Shown piece after piece: positions 26,519 through 34,263 of a stretch of 64,000 nucleotides of DNA (its first letter is position 1; every line of letters starts with the position of its first letter). The DNA lies in the NCBI GenBank assembly GCA_963674805.2, contig CAXXNY010000016.1:186001-250000 (forward strand), given 5' to 3'. The notes beneath the pieces were generated by a model that was not told where the DNA came from, searched no databases, and saw only the letters and a list, made by a program, of their open reading frames with translations. Both the position numbers and the translations under genes were made by a program. The DNA comes from CALMFG01 sp963674805. Its GTDB lineage: Bacteria > Bacillota > Clostridia > Christensenellales > CALMFG01.

Positions 26519-27562
26519 TTATTTATTCCCCACCGAATAAAGGCTTGACTGCCTGATTCTCATCTCCGGCTGATAGATAATACTCTTATACGGGTGCTTG
26601 TCCCCTTCGATACGTTTCATCAGCAATTCTGTTGCCGATGTCCCAATATCACTCTGAGCAAGATTAACGGAGCTGAGCTTCGGCTTCATAATCTTACAAA
26701 TTGAGATATCATCCATGCCGATAATCGCCATTTCGTTTGCAACGTCAAATGCCTTTTCATCGAATGCCTGATACATGCCCATCACGATATGGTCCGCCGA
26801 TACACAAATTGCGGTAGGCCTTTTATCCATTTCTAAGAATTTCATTCCTGCTTCGTATCCGAATTTCTCGTTTACTTCACCGCTGAAGACATAATCCGAA
26901 TTCACTTCAAGATTATTTTCTTTCATTGCGGTTATGAACCCGTTATATCTTTCCCGCCCAGTTTGACAGCTGATGTCCTGGCCGACATACCCAATTTTGG
27001 TATGACCCTGCTCAATCAGGTGGTTGATAGAAAGCACAATGCCCTTCTTCGCATCAACTCCCACAAAATCACATGCAGTCTCGAATTTATCCAGAGCTTC
27101 ACATCCAATGCTGCATAGCACAACCGGCCTGTTAATCCGCCGAATCATTTCGAGATGCTTTTCAGTATAATTGACAGAAACAAGGATAAGACCATCCACA
27201 AAATTGTTGCCAAGGTTGCTCAGCATTTTAATTTCTTCATCTTCGCTCTCTTCTGTACTATTGATGAGTAGTGAATATCCGTTGTCTTTACATATACTCT
27301 GCACTTTTTGTATCATGCTTAGGAAAAACAAGTCGCCAACCATGGGGATAGAAAGCATAATCTGCTTGGTTTCCATAGTTTTAAGATATCTTGCCGCCGG
27401 ATTCGGTTGATAGCCCAATTCCGCGACAATATCCATAATCTTTTTCTGTGTTTCCGACGAAATGCTGCCTTTTTGATTTAATACCTTCGAAACGGTAGCA
27501 GCGGAAACGCCTGCTTTTTCTGCTATGTCATAGATGGTTGCGTTCTTGTTTTCTTTTTTCAT
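26519..27562 (-). CDS. LacI family transcriptional regulator of the 12-26 kb operon
   Basis: This repressor has 347 residues. The helix-turn-helix ATIYDIAEKAGVSAATVSKVLN is at residues 8-29, the hinge helix NPAARYLKTM is near residue 55, and a sugar-binding-protein-like effector domain follows, ending with the typical GTSATELLMKRIEG. It is read into the M24, oxidoreductase, transporter and dehydrogenase genes with short gaps. Three copies of one palindrome, two upstream of it and one downstream, argue that it regulates itself and the operon. The effector is probably the imported compound or a derivative. Confidence 0.92.
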   Translation of the reverse strand: MKKENKNATIYDIAEKAGVSAATVSKVLNQKGSISSETQKKIMDIVAELGYQPNPAARYLKTMETKQIMLSIPMVGDLFFLSMIQKVQSICKDNGYSLLINSTEESEDEEIKMLSNLGNNFVDGLILVSVNYTEKHLEMIRRINRPVVLCSIGCEALDKFETACDFVGVDAKKGIVLSINHLIEQGHTKIGYVGQDISCQTGRERYNGFITAMKENNLEVNSDYVFSGEVNEKFGYEAGMKFLEMDKRPTAICVSADHIVMGMYQAFDEKAFDVANEMAIIGMDDISICKIMKPKLSSVNLAQSDIGTSATELLMKRIEGDKHPYKSIIYQPEMRIRQSSLYSVGNK

Positions 27563-27579
27563 TCATCTTACCTGTTCTA

Positions 27580-27593
27580 GTATATCGATTACC
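27580..27593. promoter_or_regulatory. LacI-type operator O2
   Basis: Its minus-strand reading is GGTAATCGATATAC, with the same CGAT core and left half as the other sites. It lies just after the -10 position of the regulator promoter, ideal for autorepression. Confidence 0.7.
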
Positions 27594-27596
27594 TTA

Positions 27597-27625
27597 TGTT
27601 TATCACCATTTATACAACTTGTCAA
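27597..27625 (-). promoter_or_regulatory. Promoter of the LacI regulator gene
   Basis: On the minus strand TTGACA (27625-27620) is 17 bases from TAAACA (27602-27597). The -35 is perfect and the -10 weak. Operator O2 follows immediately. Confidence 0.6.
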
Positions 27626-27739
27626 GAATTAAAAATAAAATTAGCGCTTTTTATTCACTTATTCGTTGTTTTATCGTAATTTAACCATGTATCTTGCATA
27701 TTATTTTCCATTTATGTGTATTTAATGTTAGCAAATTAC

Positions 27740-27753
27740 GGTAAACGATTTCC
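27740..27753. promoter_or_regulatory. LacI-type operator O3
   Basis: GGTAAACGATTTCC differs from O1 at one position and lies about 160 bases upstream of O2, a spacing that would allow looping between sites. Apart from these sites and the hexokinase terminator nothing else is seen in 27563-27883. Confidence 0.65.
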
Positions 27754-27837
27754 CTTATTTATGCTTTTTTAGTCCCGAAATTATCAATTCTGCAAGGAAA
27801 CATGATTTATAAACCGCCCTTTATTAACCCAAAACTG

Positions 27838-27863
27838 AAAAAGGCCGCCGCTATGGCAGCCTT
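27838..27863 (-). terminator. Terminator after the hexokinase gene
   Basis: On the minus strand AAGGCTGCC, ATAGC and GGCGGCCTT form a stem with one internal mismatch, followed by TTTC. It lies 21 bases after the hexokinase stop. Confidence 0.8.
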
Positions 27864-27883
27864 CTAATCACAATTAGACTTAT

Positions 27884-29185
27884 CTAAAGCATACTCAACC
27901 CGACCAGCCCGATACCTTTCAGTGCCGCATTGTCCACTTTTTTCAGCACCGCATATATCCCTTTCGCTTTCAGCCAGCTATATATCAGTTTCTCAACCTC
28001 CTGCTTTAATCCCGGCAGTGAGTAATATGTTGTCCCTTCCGAGATGATACAGATTGGCCTGTCCGGATTCTGCCCCCTGCCGCTTCTTACTGCTGCGCCG
28101 GCGATTTCGAGTGCAATCAGCTTTGCACCGCGCTTAATCAAGGATGTCCCGATTGCCTTAAGAAGCGCCTTGTCTCTTTTACTTCCGCACATACGTGTAT
28201 ACGCATCCCGAGTCGGCATAAGGCCCATGAAACGGCTGAAATCAAGCGTATCCGGCGGTTCGGCTGCATAAAAAGCCTTTAGGAAACCGCCAGACATGAG
28301 GCCCTGTTCAGCCGCAATCGAAATAGTCTGCCAGAAAAGCTGCCCGATATATCCACCGCTGATCATCTTTTCAAGCAATGCGCTGCCCGGTCTCCCGGAT
28401 GCTTTGTCCAAACGGTAATCTGCTTCGCCCCGCTCTATACCCGAATATTCGCCTGACTCAACATTGATGTACATCGTTCCCTCACACGGATACGATAGCT
28501 TTGTGATATACCGGGATTGTTCTGCGTAACATGTGTTAGTGCCTGTTCCAGTCACCAATCCGATAAATCCGTCATAGCTTTTGCTTTTATTCGACATAGC
28601 GGCTGCAACGCCGATTGTATCGTTAAACACGATGATGTCCGTATCGTCAAAACCGCGCAGCGCCAATGCCCTTTCAAGCCCTTCACCAAGCCTGGCCTTT
28701 GGAAGACCTTTGATCACAAGCTCTTTTGAAAGCGACCCCGCATATCCATCATGATCCGGTAACGGCGTAATCTCATGCGCAAAAGAAAAGCTGATTTTTT
28801 TGGTGAATGCCAAATATGGCTCAGCGTACCCCGCAAGCGTATTAAAAAACTGCTCTGCGGTAACAGCACATTTTCTGCCCGGCAACTCAAAATGATCCAG
28901 TCTGCCCATACACAGCCTGCCGCGTTTGTTTAAATAAAACAAAGCGATGCGCAGATTTGTCCCACCGACATCTATCGCGATAACAGCGCTTTTCTGTTTC
29001 GGCTCCAGCCTGCCCGATATAAACGAAGGCACCATGGGCAGCCCGCCGTTGCCGTTTAAACCGTCTTCCATATCTCTGTAGTATTTGATTAATTCCGCAT
29101 CCAGATCAATGTTGTTTTCATGCATCCCAATCTGTTTCATAAACGTATCCGAAATGCTTACTATTTTCTTTCTCATAACCGTCAC
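27884..29185 (-). CDS. Hexokinase of the eukaryotic-type family
   Basis: This is a 433-residue kinase phosphorylating a hexose at O-6. It belongs to the Pfam hexokinase_1/2 family rather than ROK or bacterial glucokinase. Motifs are phosphate loop AIDVGGTNLRIALF near residue 70, SFSFAHEITP, catalytic FNDTIGVAAAM (Asp as base) near residue 195, and the adenosine loop GLVTGTGTNTCY near residue 215. Its start overlaps the end of the SIS-domain gene by 4 bases, so the two are coupled. With that partner it may convert an imported hexose or amino sugar to fructose-6-phosphate, which is inference. Confidence 0.85.
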   Translation of the reverse strand: MTVMRKKIVSISDTFMKQIGMHENNIDLDAELIKYYRDMEDGLNGNGGLPMVPSFISGRLEPKQKSAVIAIDVGGTNLRIALFYLNKRGRLCMGRLDHFELPGRKCAVTAEQFFNTLAGYAEPYLAFTKKISFSFAHEITPLPDHDGYAGSLSKELVIKGLPKARLGEGLERALALRGFDDTDIIVFNDTIGVAAAMSNKSKSYDGFIGLVTGTGTNTCYAEQSRYITKLSYPCEGTMYINVESGEYSGIERGEADYRLDKASGRPGSALLEKMISGGYIGQLFWQTISIAAEQGLMSGGFLKAFYAAEPPDTLDFSRFMGLMPTRDAYTRMCGSKRDKALLKAIGTSLIKRGAKLIALEIAGAAVRSGRGQNPDRPICIISEGTTYYSLPGLKQEVEKLIYSWLKAKGIYAVLKKVDNAALKGIGLVGLSML

Positions 29186-30213
29186 TTCGTAATCGTTACT
29201 TTTTTAAGATTTCTGGGCGCGTCCGGGTTCATACCCTTTGCCTTAGCAATCCCGAACGCAATCAGCTGTGCGGCCGCCAGCTCAATCAAAGGCTGAATAA
29301 ACATATTCACGTCCGGTATCATTAAACTTTGCGCCGCCTTCTGCGCAATTTCCTTATCCGGCGTTACGACAAATACATCGGCTCCGATTTTGTTGAGCTT
29401 ATCCAGTATCTCCATTTCATCCTTCTTCATTTTACCACCGCTGCTGTACAAAAAAACCGGCATTTTATCCGACACCATTGCTAGCGGGCCATGCCAAAAA
29501 TCAGAGATTGGGTAGGCCAATCCTATAGCATAGGAAGTTTCCTGTATCTTAAGTGCGGCTTCTTTTACAATAGGGTATAACAGCCCTCGCCCCAGCACAA
29601 AGCACTTGTCCATATACTTATAGCTTGCCATATCATGAACGATTTTATCAGCTTGCTTTAAGAATAGTTCCAGCTCTGTGCCCATCGTTTCAATGGCATT
29701 CAAAAGCTTTGGATCCTGATGCATTACAGCGGCGAGAACCAAAACAGCACACAGTTGTGCCATAAAAGTTTTGGTTGCCGCCACGCTTTTTTCCGTGCCC
29801 GCATTACAGAAGAAATGAAAATCAGCCGCTTTGGCGACGGGTGAATCCGATTGATTGGTACAGGCGAGCGTTACGGCTCCTTGCGCACGAGCGTGTTCGA
29901 TCACAGCTTTCACGTCTTCTGCCATCCCGGATTGCGTAATACCAATAATCAGCGTATTTTTATAGTCTATTTTGCTGTTATAGACAGTGAGTACTGACGG
30001 TGCTGCAAGGGAAGTGGGTATACCTAGCAAAATCTCAAAACAATATTTTGCATATACTGCAGCATGATCGCTTGTTCCTCGCGCCGCAATCACAATTGTT
30101 TTGGGCATTGATTGCGTTAGTACGCGTTTGATTCCTGTAATCGTTTTTTGATTTGCTTGAATCAGGCTTCCAATAACCAACGGCTGCTGTAAAATTTCAT
30201 CATACATAAACAT
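29182..30213 (-). CDS. SIS-domain sugar-phosphate isomerase/deaminase (GlmS-isomerase-like)
   Basis: This 343-residue protein consists of two SIS phosphosugar-binding domains, like the isomerase half of GlmS without its glutaminase half. Typical stretches are VIAARGTSDHAAVYAKYCFE and NTLIIGITQSGMAEDVKAVIEHA with the phosphate-binding serines, then ACTNQSDSPVA. The second domain is near residues 195-320, and the end NPDAPRNLKKVTITK matches GlmS-type C-termini. Comparable proteins are amino-sugar-phosphate or fructosamine-phosphate deglycases. It is the first gene of a two-gene operon with hexokinase. Exact substrate unknown. Confidence 0.82.
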   Translation of the reverse strand: MFMYDEILQQPLVIGSLIQANQKTITGIKRVLTQSMPKTIVIAARGTSDHAAVYAKYCFEILLGIPTSLAAPSVLTVYNSKIDYKNTLIIGITQSGMAEDVKAVIEHARAQGAVTLACTNQSDSPVAKAADFHFFCNAGTEKSVAATKTFMAQLCAVLVLAAVMHQDPKLLNAIETMGTELELFLKQADKIVHDMASYKYMDKCFVLGRGLLYPIVKEAALKIQETSYAIGLAYPISDFWHGPLAMVSDKMPVFLYSSGGKMKKDEMEILDKLNKIGADVFVVTPDKEIAQKAAQSLMIPDVNMFIQPLIELAAAQLIAFGIAKAKGMNPDAPRNLKKVTITK

Positions 30214-30428
30214 AATTCAATCCTCCATTAAAATTCAGAACAAAAAAACCACCAGCAATATAGCTATCATGGTCTTCATTCAATATTTTTAGATGTTGGT
30301 TAATGAAATTATCGGGTTGGGTTCGGAATTTCAAAAAGATAGTAACACAGGCAAAGGAGACATGTCAAGTCCGGTATGATTGAATTCAGCGAACTTAAGC
30401 GGGAGACTTCTTAAGATCGTTTCCCTAT

Positions 30429-30459
30429 TAATTAATAAAACAAACGTTTATTAATTAAA
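30429..30459. promoter_or_regulatory. Large A/T inverted repeat upstream of the SIS/hexokinase operon
   Basis: Perfect 12-base arms TTAATTAATAAA and TTTATTAATTAA are separated by ACAAACG. It lies about 215 bases before the SIS gene. It could be an operator for an unlinked regulator or an old transposon target. The rest of 30214-30588 shows no gene. Confidence 0.4.
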
Positions 30460-30523
30460 TAGTCATTTTGCAAACAGAGTACCTGTTTGGTTTTCACTTT
30501 TTGCGTCCATTCTGTTTAAATCC

Positions 30524-30538
30524 GTGGGGCAAGGTCAA
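30524..30538. repeat. GTGGGGCAAGGTCAA repeat, copy 1
   Basis: This 15-base word is identical to 63004-63018, and looser similarity extends about 25 bases upstream (TTCACTTT in both). Both copies lie beside transposase debris, so it may be the end of a lost insertion sequence. Confidence 0.45.
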
Positions 30539-30588
30539 AGCAATCGGTCTCTCGTTTTTCCACTAAATGATTTGATATATCCGAAACA

Positions 30589-31101
30589 TCATTTCAAAAA
30601 CATTTCTAATTGTTGTTCTTGTACTTGGTCTAATTTACCAAACACTTTCGTTGCTTGCATTGTGCTTACATCATACTCAATAATAGCAACACCTTCTGAC
30701 ACCAAGTGCTTATATGTTGAAGCATAATATTCAGCAAGCGATAAGTTTTTCTTTTCCGAAAAATCTTTTAAAACAAATAAAATTTTGATATCTTCTTTTT
30801 TCAATAAAGAGAAATAGAGCATGACTTCATTCCAAACAGTTAATTTTGCGCTTGGGACATTCCCACCCGTTGTCCATCTATGAGATTTACATTCAACTAT
30901 GATTTTTAAGCCATTATCTAATTGTCCGCCTAAGTCAAATCGGTGCTCTTTTTTTATCTTGCCAGTTCCTAAAGGTATTGCGTAATTTGTTTTTAATATT
31001 ATCCCTCGTTTAGAAAAATACTGAAATGTACTTTTTTCAAAATCTTTACCTACATGGGCATTACTAATTGATCCTTCACGTTGAAAATTACTCATGTACA
31101 C
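30589..31101 (-). CDS. PD-(D/E)XK nuclease-like hypothetical protein
   Basis: This is a 170-residue soluble protein with no assigned family. The core HRFDLGGQLDNGLKIIVECKSHRW has the D-x(n)-E-x-K pattern of PD-(D/E)XK nucleases, around residues 50-73, preceded by a helix with a conserved-looking Glu (GKDFEKSTFQYFSKRG). A second half with LLKKEDIKILFVLKDF could be the later strand and helix of that fold. It stands alone between an operon and an IS3 remnant, with no methylase or specificity gene nearby, so it may be an orphan of a lost restriction or defence locus. Confidence 0.6.
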   Translation of the reverse strand: MYMSNFQREGSISNAHVGKDFEKSTFQYFSKRGIILKTNYAIPLGTGKIKKEHRFDLGGQLDNGLKIIVECKSHRWTTGGNVPSAKLTVWNEVMLYFSLLKKEDIKILFVLKDFSEKKNLSLAEYYASTYKHLVSEGVAIIEYDVSTMQATKVFGKLDQVQEQQLEMFLK

Positions 31102-31255
31102 TCCTATTCAAATTTCAAATTCTATCTGTATATCAACACATTTACTAATACGCCTATGAGCCTTCATTTCGATCCCTAGATACCAAAAAGCCCGAAATCT
31201 AGGGCGACCTCCGGTACCAAATGTCATCATTCCAAAGAAATATCAAGCCTGCGAA

Positions 31256-31449
31256 TGGACTCCCCCCTAATGTTGACACCCAAGATAAGATAATAATACA
31301 ATCTTTTGGAGGACCAAAACATGGGCAGAAGGACATTTAGCAAGGAGTATAAGCTTCAAACCATCAAGCAGGTTACGGAGCAAGGTAAACGGATTAGCGT
31401 TATCTCTCAAACGCTAGGCATCACCGAGCAGACAATCTATGCCTATTAA
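31256..31449 (+). mobile_element. IS3-family left-end remnant with truncated orfA
   Basis: It starts near TGGACTCCCCCCTAATGTTG, typical of an IS3 left terminal repeat. GGAGG then leads into a 42-codon frame at 31321-31449 that begins MGRRTFSKEYKLQTIKQV and reaches the helix-turn-helix LGITEQTIYAY before a stop. A full OrfA is about 90-110 residues, so the element is cut at 31447 and the right part is missing. The gap 31102-31255 holds nothing recognisable. Confidence 0.75.
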
Positions 31450-31456
31450 ACTACTT

Positions 31457-34135
31457 TCAACTTAATCCCATAATATTTACTCTGTAAATATAGCTGTTTG
31501 ACTCATGATAGATTTTGATTATCTCACTGTTGCTTATATTGGTAATTTCATATGTTGAAAAAATATATTTTATCCCAATATCATCCAGATCTTTATAATA
31601 TAAATATATACTCAACGAGTCCGGAGCAACTAGTTCGGGATAAGTTTCCCCCTCAGTAACCAATTCAATGCCAACATATGCAAAACGGTTATAAACATTC
31701 TCATATAGGCGTTTGGAATCAAGGATTTCCCACAATTCCATATTCGGATAATAGTTGCATGAATTAATTGTCGGTGCGCCACAGGCTATTGTAAAACCGC
31801 TGGTGTAGTTACCAAGCGCAATCCATTTTGCATCGGGCTCTTCCTCTGTTATATTCATAATTTGCTTTGCTACAGGCTTTGAATAAATCGTTTCCAATCC
31901 CTTCATCAACGGATTAACCGTAATTCCGGAGATTAAAGCGATTAATATTAAAATCCCGGATGTAACTTTATACATTTTTTTACCATAAGAAACGATTAAA
32001 ACAACCAGACCGGATAAAACAAAAAACATAAGCAACATAAACCAGTACGGCATATAACTCTGATTAACGAAATAGCTGGTAATAATCATAAACAGAGCAT
32101 TAATGATTGCGAAAATAATCACGGCTTTACGTGATTTTGGGGCTATATACCTAAATTTCTCAACTAGCAAAACCAGCAGTATCATAAAGCATAAAGTTAA
32201 AATCCCGTTCGCCCGTGCGCTTGTTGAATAGTCCATTAGGGTGACTTTAGCGAGCCATTCCGGGAAACCAATCGCAACAAATACTAATAAGAACGCACTA
32301 TACGCTAACAACAGGATAAGTAAAAGCTTATCAAATTTGTCTTTTGTCTTAACGGCCATCCATAACCCCCCGGCAATAGGAAATAAACCCAAAAAGAAAA
32401 ACGAACTCGGCTCGCAAGGATTGCCGTAATCCTTATAAGGGAAACATATTTGATTAATATTGCTAAAGACACTGCATAATGTGCGAGTTCCACCCGTTTC
32501 AAACCGCTTCCCGGGATATACCGTAGATGAAATCAACTCTATATATGGAAGATTTGCCTTGAAATATGAGATAATAATGCTGACTGAAAAACAAAAACAC
32601 ACACCAAGGATGATCCAGTCCACCAATTTTATTTTTTTTACTTTTTTGATATTACTAATAATTAACCATATTAGTAGTAACAAAATAAAATAGCCCAGAG
32701 GAACTTGCCACGCCGGGTATAGTTTGCAAACAAAATTTGATCCTGCAATTGCAAGTCCTATCGCAAAAAAACTTTTTTTCCAAAGCTTATTTGAATTAAA
32801 AAAATAGTAAACAAAAACAATAAGGGCAATAGCGCTTATAAACTCAGTATCAAAATATGACCACCATACTAGAAAGGGAGATAATCCAAAGAGTAAACCA
32901 CCGGCGGCTGAAAGCACCTTATTTTTTTTTGTCAGAATATAAAACAGTTCTGTTGAAAATCCAATAGCAAACAACATAAGGCCAAACCACCACCAGCTCA
33001 TGCCGTATTCTACGCCGAAAAGCAAAAATCCCCAAGAATGCACAAATGCAAGCGCACCTAAGCCATAATACATTCCATTGCTTGTATTCAGAGTTGATGT
33101 ACCACGTAGAATATTGTTATAAAGCGAAAAAGCATCTTCTCCCCAGGCTGCTGCCAGTTTTCTCGGCGTCGCATTTGTCCATTCGTCTGTCCGTATAATC
33201 CTTGGCTTTCCAAGAATGGGATCTTTATACGCACCACCGAGGCCTGGTTGTATAAAATCGTCATACAGTCCAACGGAAGAGCCATGATATTTACTTATTA
33301 CCAAAAAGATAAAAATAGTTAGGAGTATCGGCCACCTGAACTTAAATATAAAATTATACATGCGCCTTTGATCCAACAGGCTGTTTAAGGCAAGAAAATA
33401 AAGGGCTGCTGCAAAAAAAACAGATCGGTCTCCTAAATAGCTGTTATAAAATAACCACTCTAAAAAAACAGCGGATTCTGCTAAAATCAGGGCTAAAACC
33501 AGGGCTAAAAGAGCTTTCTGAAGCTTCGAAAAATGCTGTCGAATAGATTTTCTAAATAAAATAAGTATTCCAAAAACAACAAACAAAAACAGAGTAAGCA
33601 CATATTTATATTGAGTGTGTTTGAAAAACAAGCCATAGCGATCTGCGAATACGCATTTAAGCGCAACGTTTTCTCCTTCATGTGAACTGACAACAATTTT
33701 GAGTTTTGGATTTGAGAGCCCGACAAAAAAAGAAGAAAAAGAAACACCATAACCAACTTCGCCGGATTTAATAATAGCCCCACCATTATCATCATAAACT
33801 ATATAAGTATAGTTGGTTGCTTTTGAAGGCTCAATAAAAAGACTTATGTAATTTAGATCTCCTTCATATGTTTTAAGAATGATTTCCCGACTGTTGGACA
33901 TCTCATCATTTTTTATTTTGTCAATATCAAGTGCTTGAATTGCCGGGGGAGCAGGCACAAATAATTTTACAATTACAACACCTAGACAAAATAGAAGGAT
34001 ACCAATAATACCTATTAATATAATGGATTGCTTTCGTCGACTTTTTTCTGTTCTTTTGGTCCTCATTTCCTGATTTACTTCTTTCCTTTTATAGTCATAC
34101 ATTACTTTCTCATGACGCGTCTTCATACTACACAC
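31457..34135 (-). CDS. Large polytopic membrane protein, GT-C-like, cell-surface glycan region
   Basis: This protein of up to 892 residues has one N-terminal membrane segment and an extracytoplasmic domain of about 130 residues. A dozen or more hydrophobic helices follow, then a soluble C-terminal tail of about 130 residues. The loop PRIIRTDEWTNATP after the early helices resembles a conserved DUF7657-type loop found in large membrane proteins of polysaccharide clusters. The real start may be the downstream Met of MRTKRTEKSRRK, since no clear ribosome site marks the first. It could transfer sugars from a lipid carrier, but no catalytic residue can be confirmed. Confidence 0.6.
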   Translation of the reverse strand: MCSMKTRHEKVMYDYKRKEVNQEMRTKRTEKSRRKQSIILIGIIGILLFCLGVVIVKLFVPAPPAIQALDIDKIKNDEMSNSREIILKTYEGDLNYISLFIEPSKATNYTYIVYDDNGGAIIKSGEVGYGVSFSSFFVGLSNPKLKIVVSSHEGENVALKCVFADRYGLFFKHTQYKYVLTLFLFVVFGILILFRKSIRQHFSKLQKALLALVLALILAESAVFLEWLFYNSYLGDRSVFFAAALYFLALNSLLDQRRMYNFIFKFRWPILLTIFIFLVISKYHGSSVGLYDDFIQPGLGGAYKDPILGKPRIIRTDEWTNATPRKLAAAWGEDAFSLYNNILRGTSTLNTSNGMYYGLGALAFVHSWGFLLFGVEYGMSWWWFGLMLFAIGFSTELFYILTKKNKVLSAAGGLLFGLSPFLVWWSYFDTEFISAIALIVFVYYFFNSNKLWKKSFFAIGLAIAGSNFVCKLYPAWQVPLGYFILLLLIWLIISNIKKVKKIKLVDWIILGVCFCFSVSIIISYFKANLPYIELISSTVYPGKRFETGGTRTLCSVFSNINQICFPYKDYGNPCEPSSFFFLGLFPIAGGLWMAVKTKDKFDKLLLILLLAYSAFLLVFVAIGFPEWLAKVTLMDYSTSARANGILTLCFMILLVLLVEKFRYIAPKSRKAVIIFAIINALFMIITSYFVNQSYMPYWFMLLMFFVLSGLVVLIVSYGKKMYKVTSGILILIALISGITVNPLMKGLETIYSKPVAKQIMNITEEEPDAKWIALGNYTSGFTIACGAPTINSCNYYPNMELWEILDSKRLYENVYNRFAYVGIELVTEGETYPELVAPDSLSIYLYYKDLDDIGIKYIFSTYEITNISNSEIIKIYHESNSYIYRVNIMGLS

Positions 34136-34263
34136 CCAAACAATGCTATCTTCTAATATTAAATAAAATCGATAAAAAAGAATCTGCTAGATTTTCTAAT
34201 TGCAATTGGAAATAATCGATGTATAAAAACCTCTCTGCTCCGGTTAGCAGGCTCAGTTATTAC

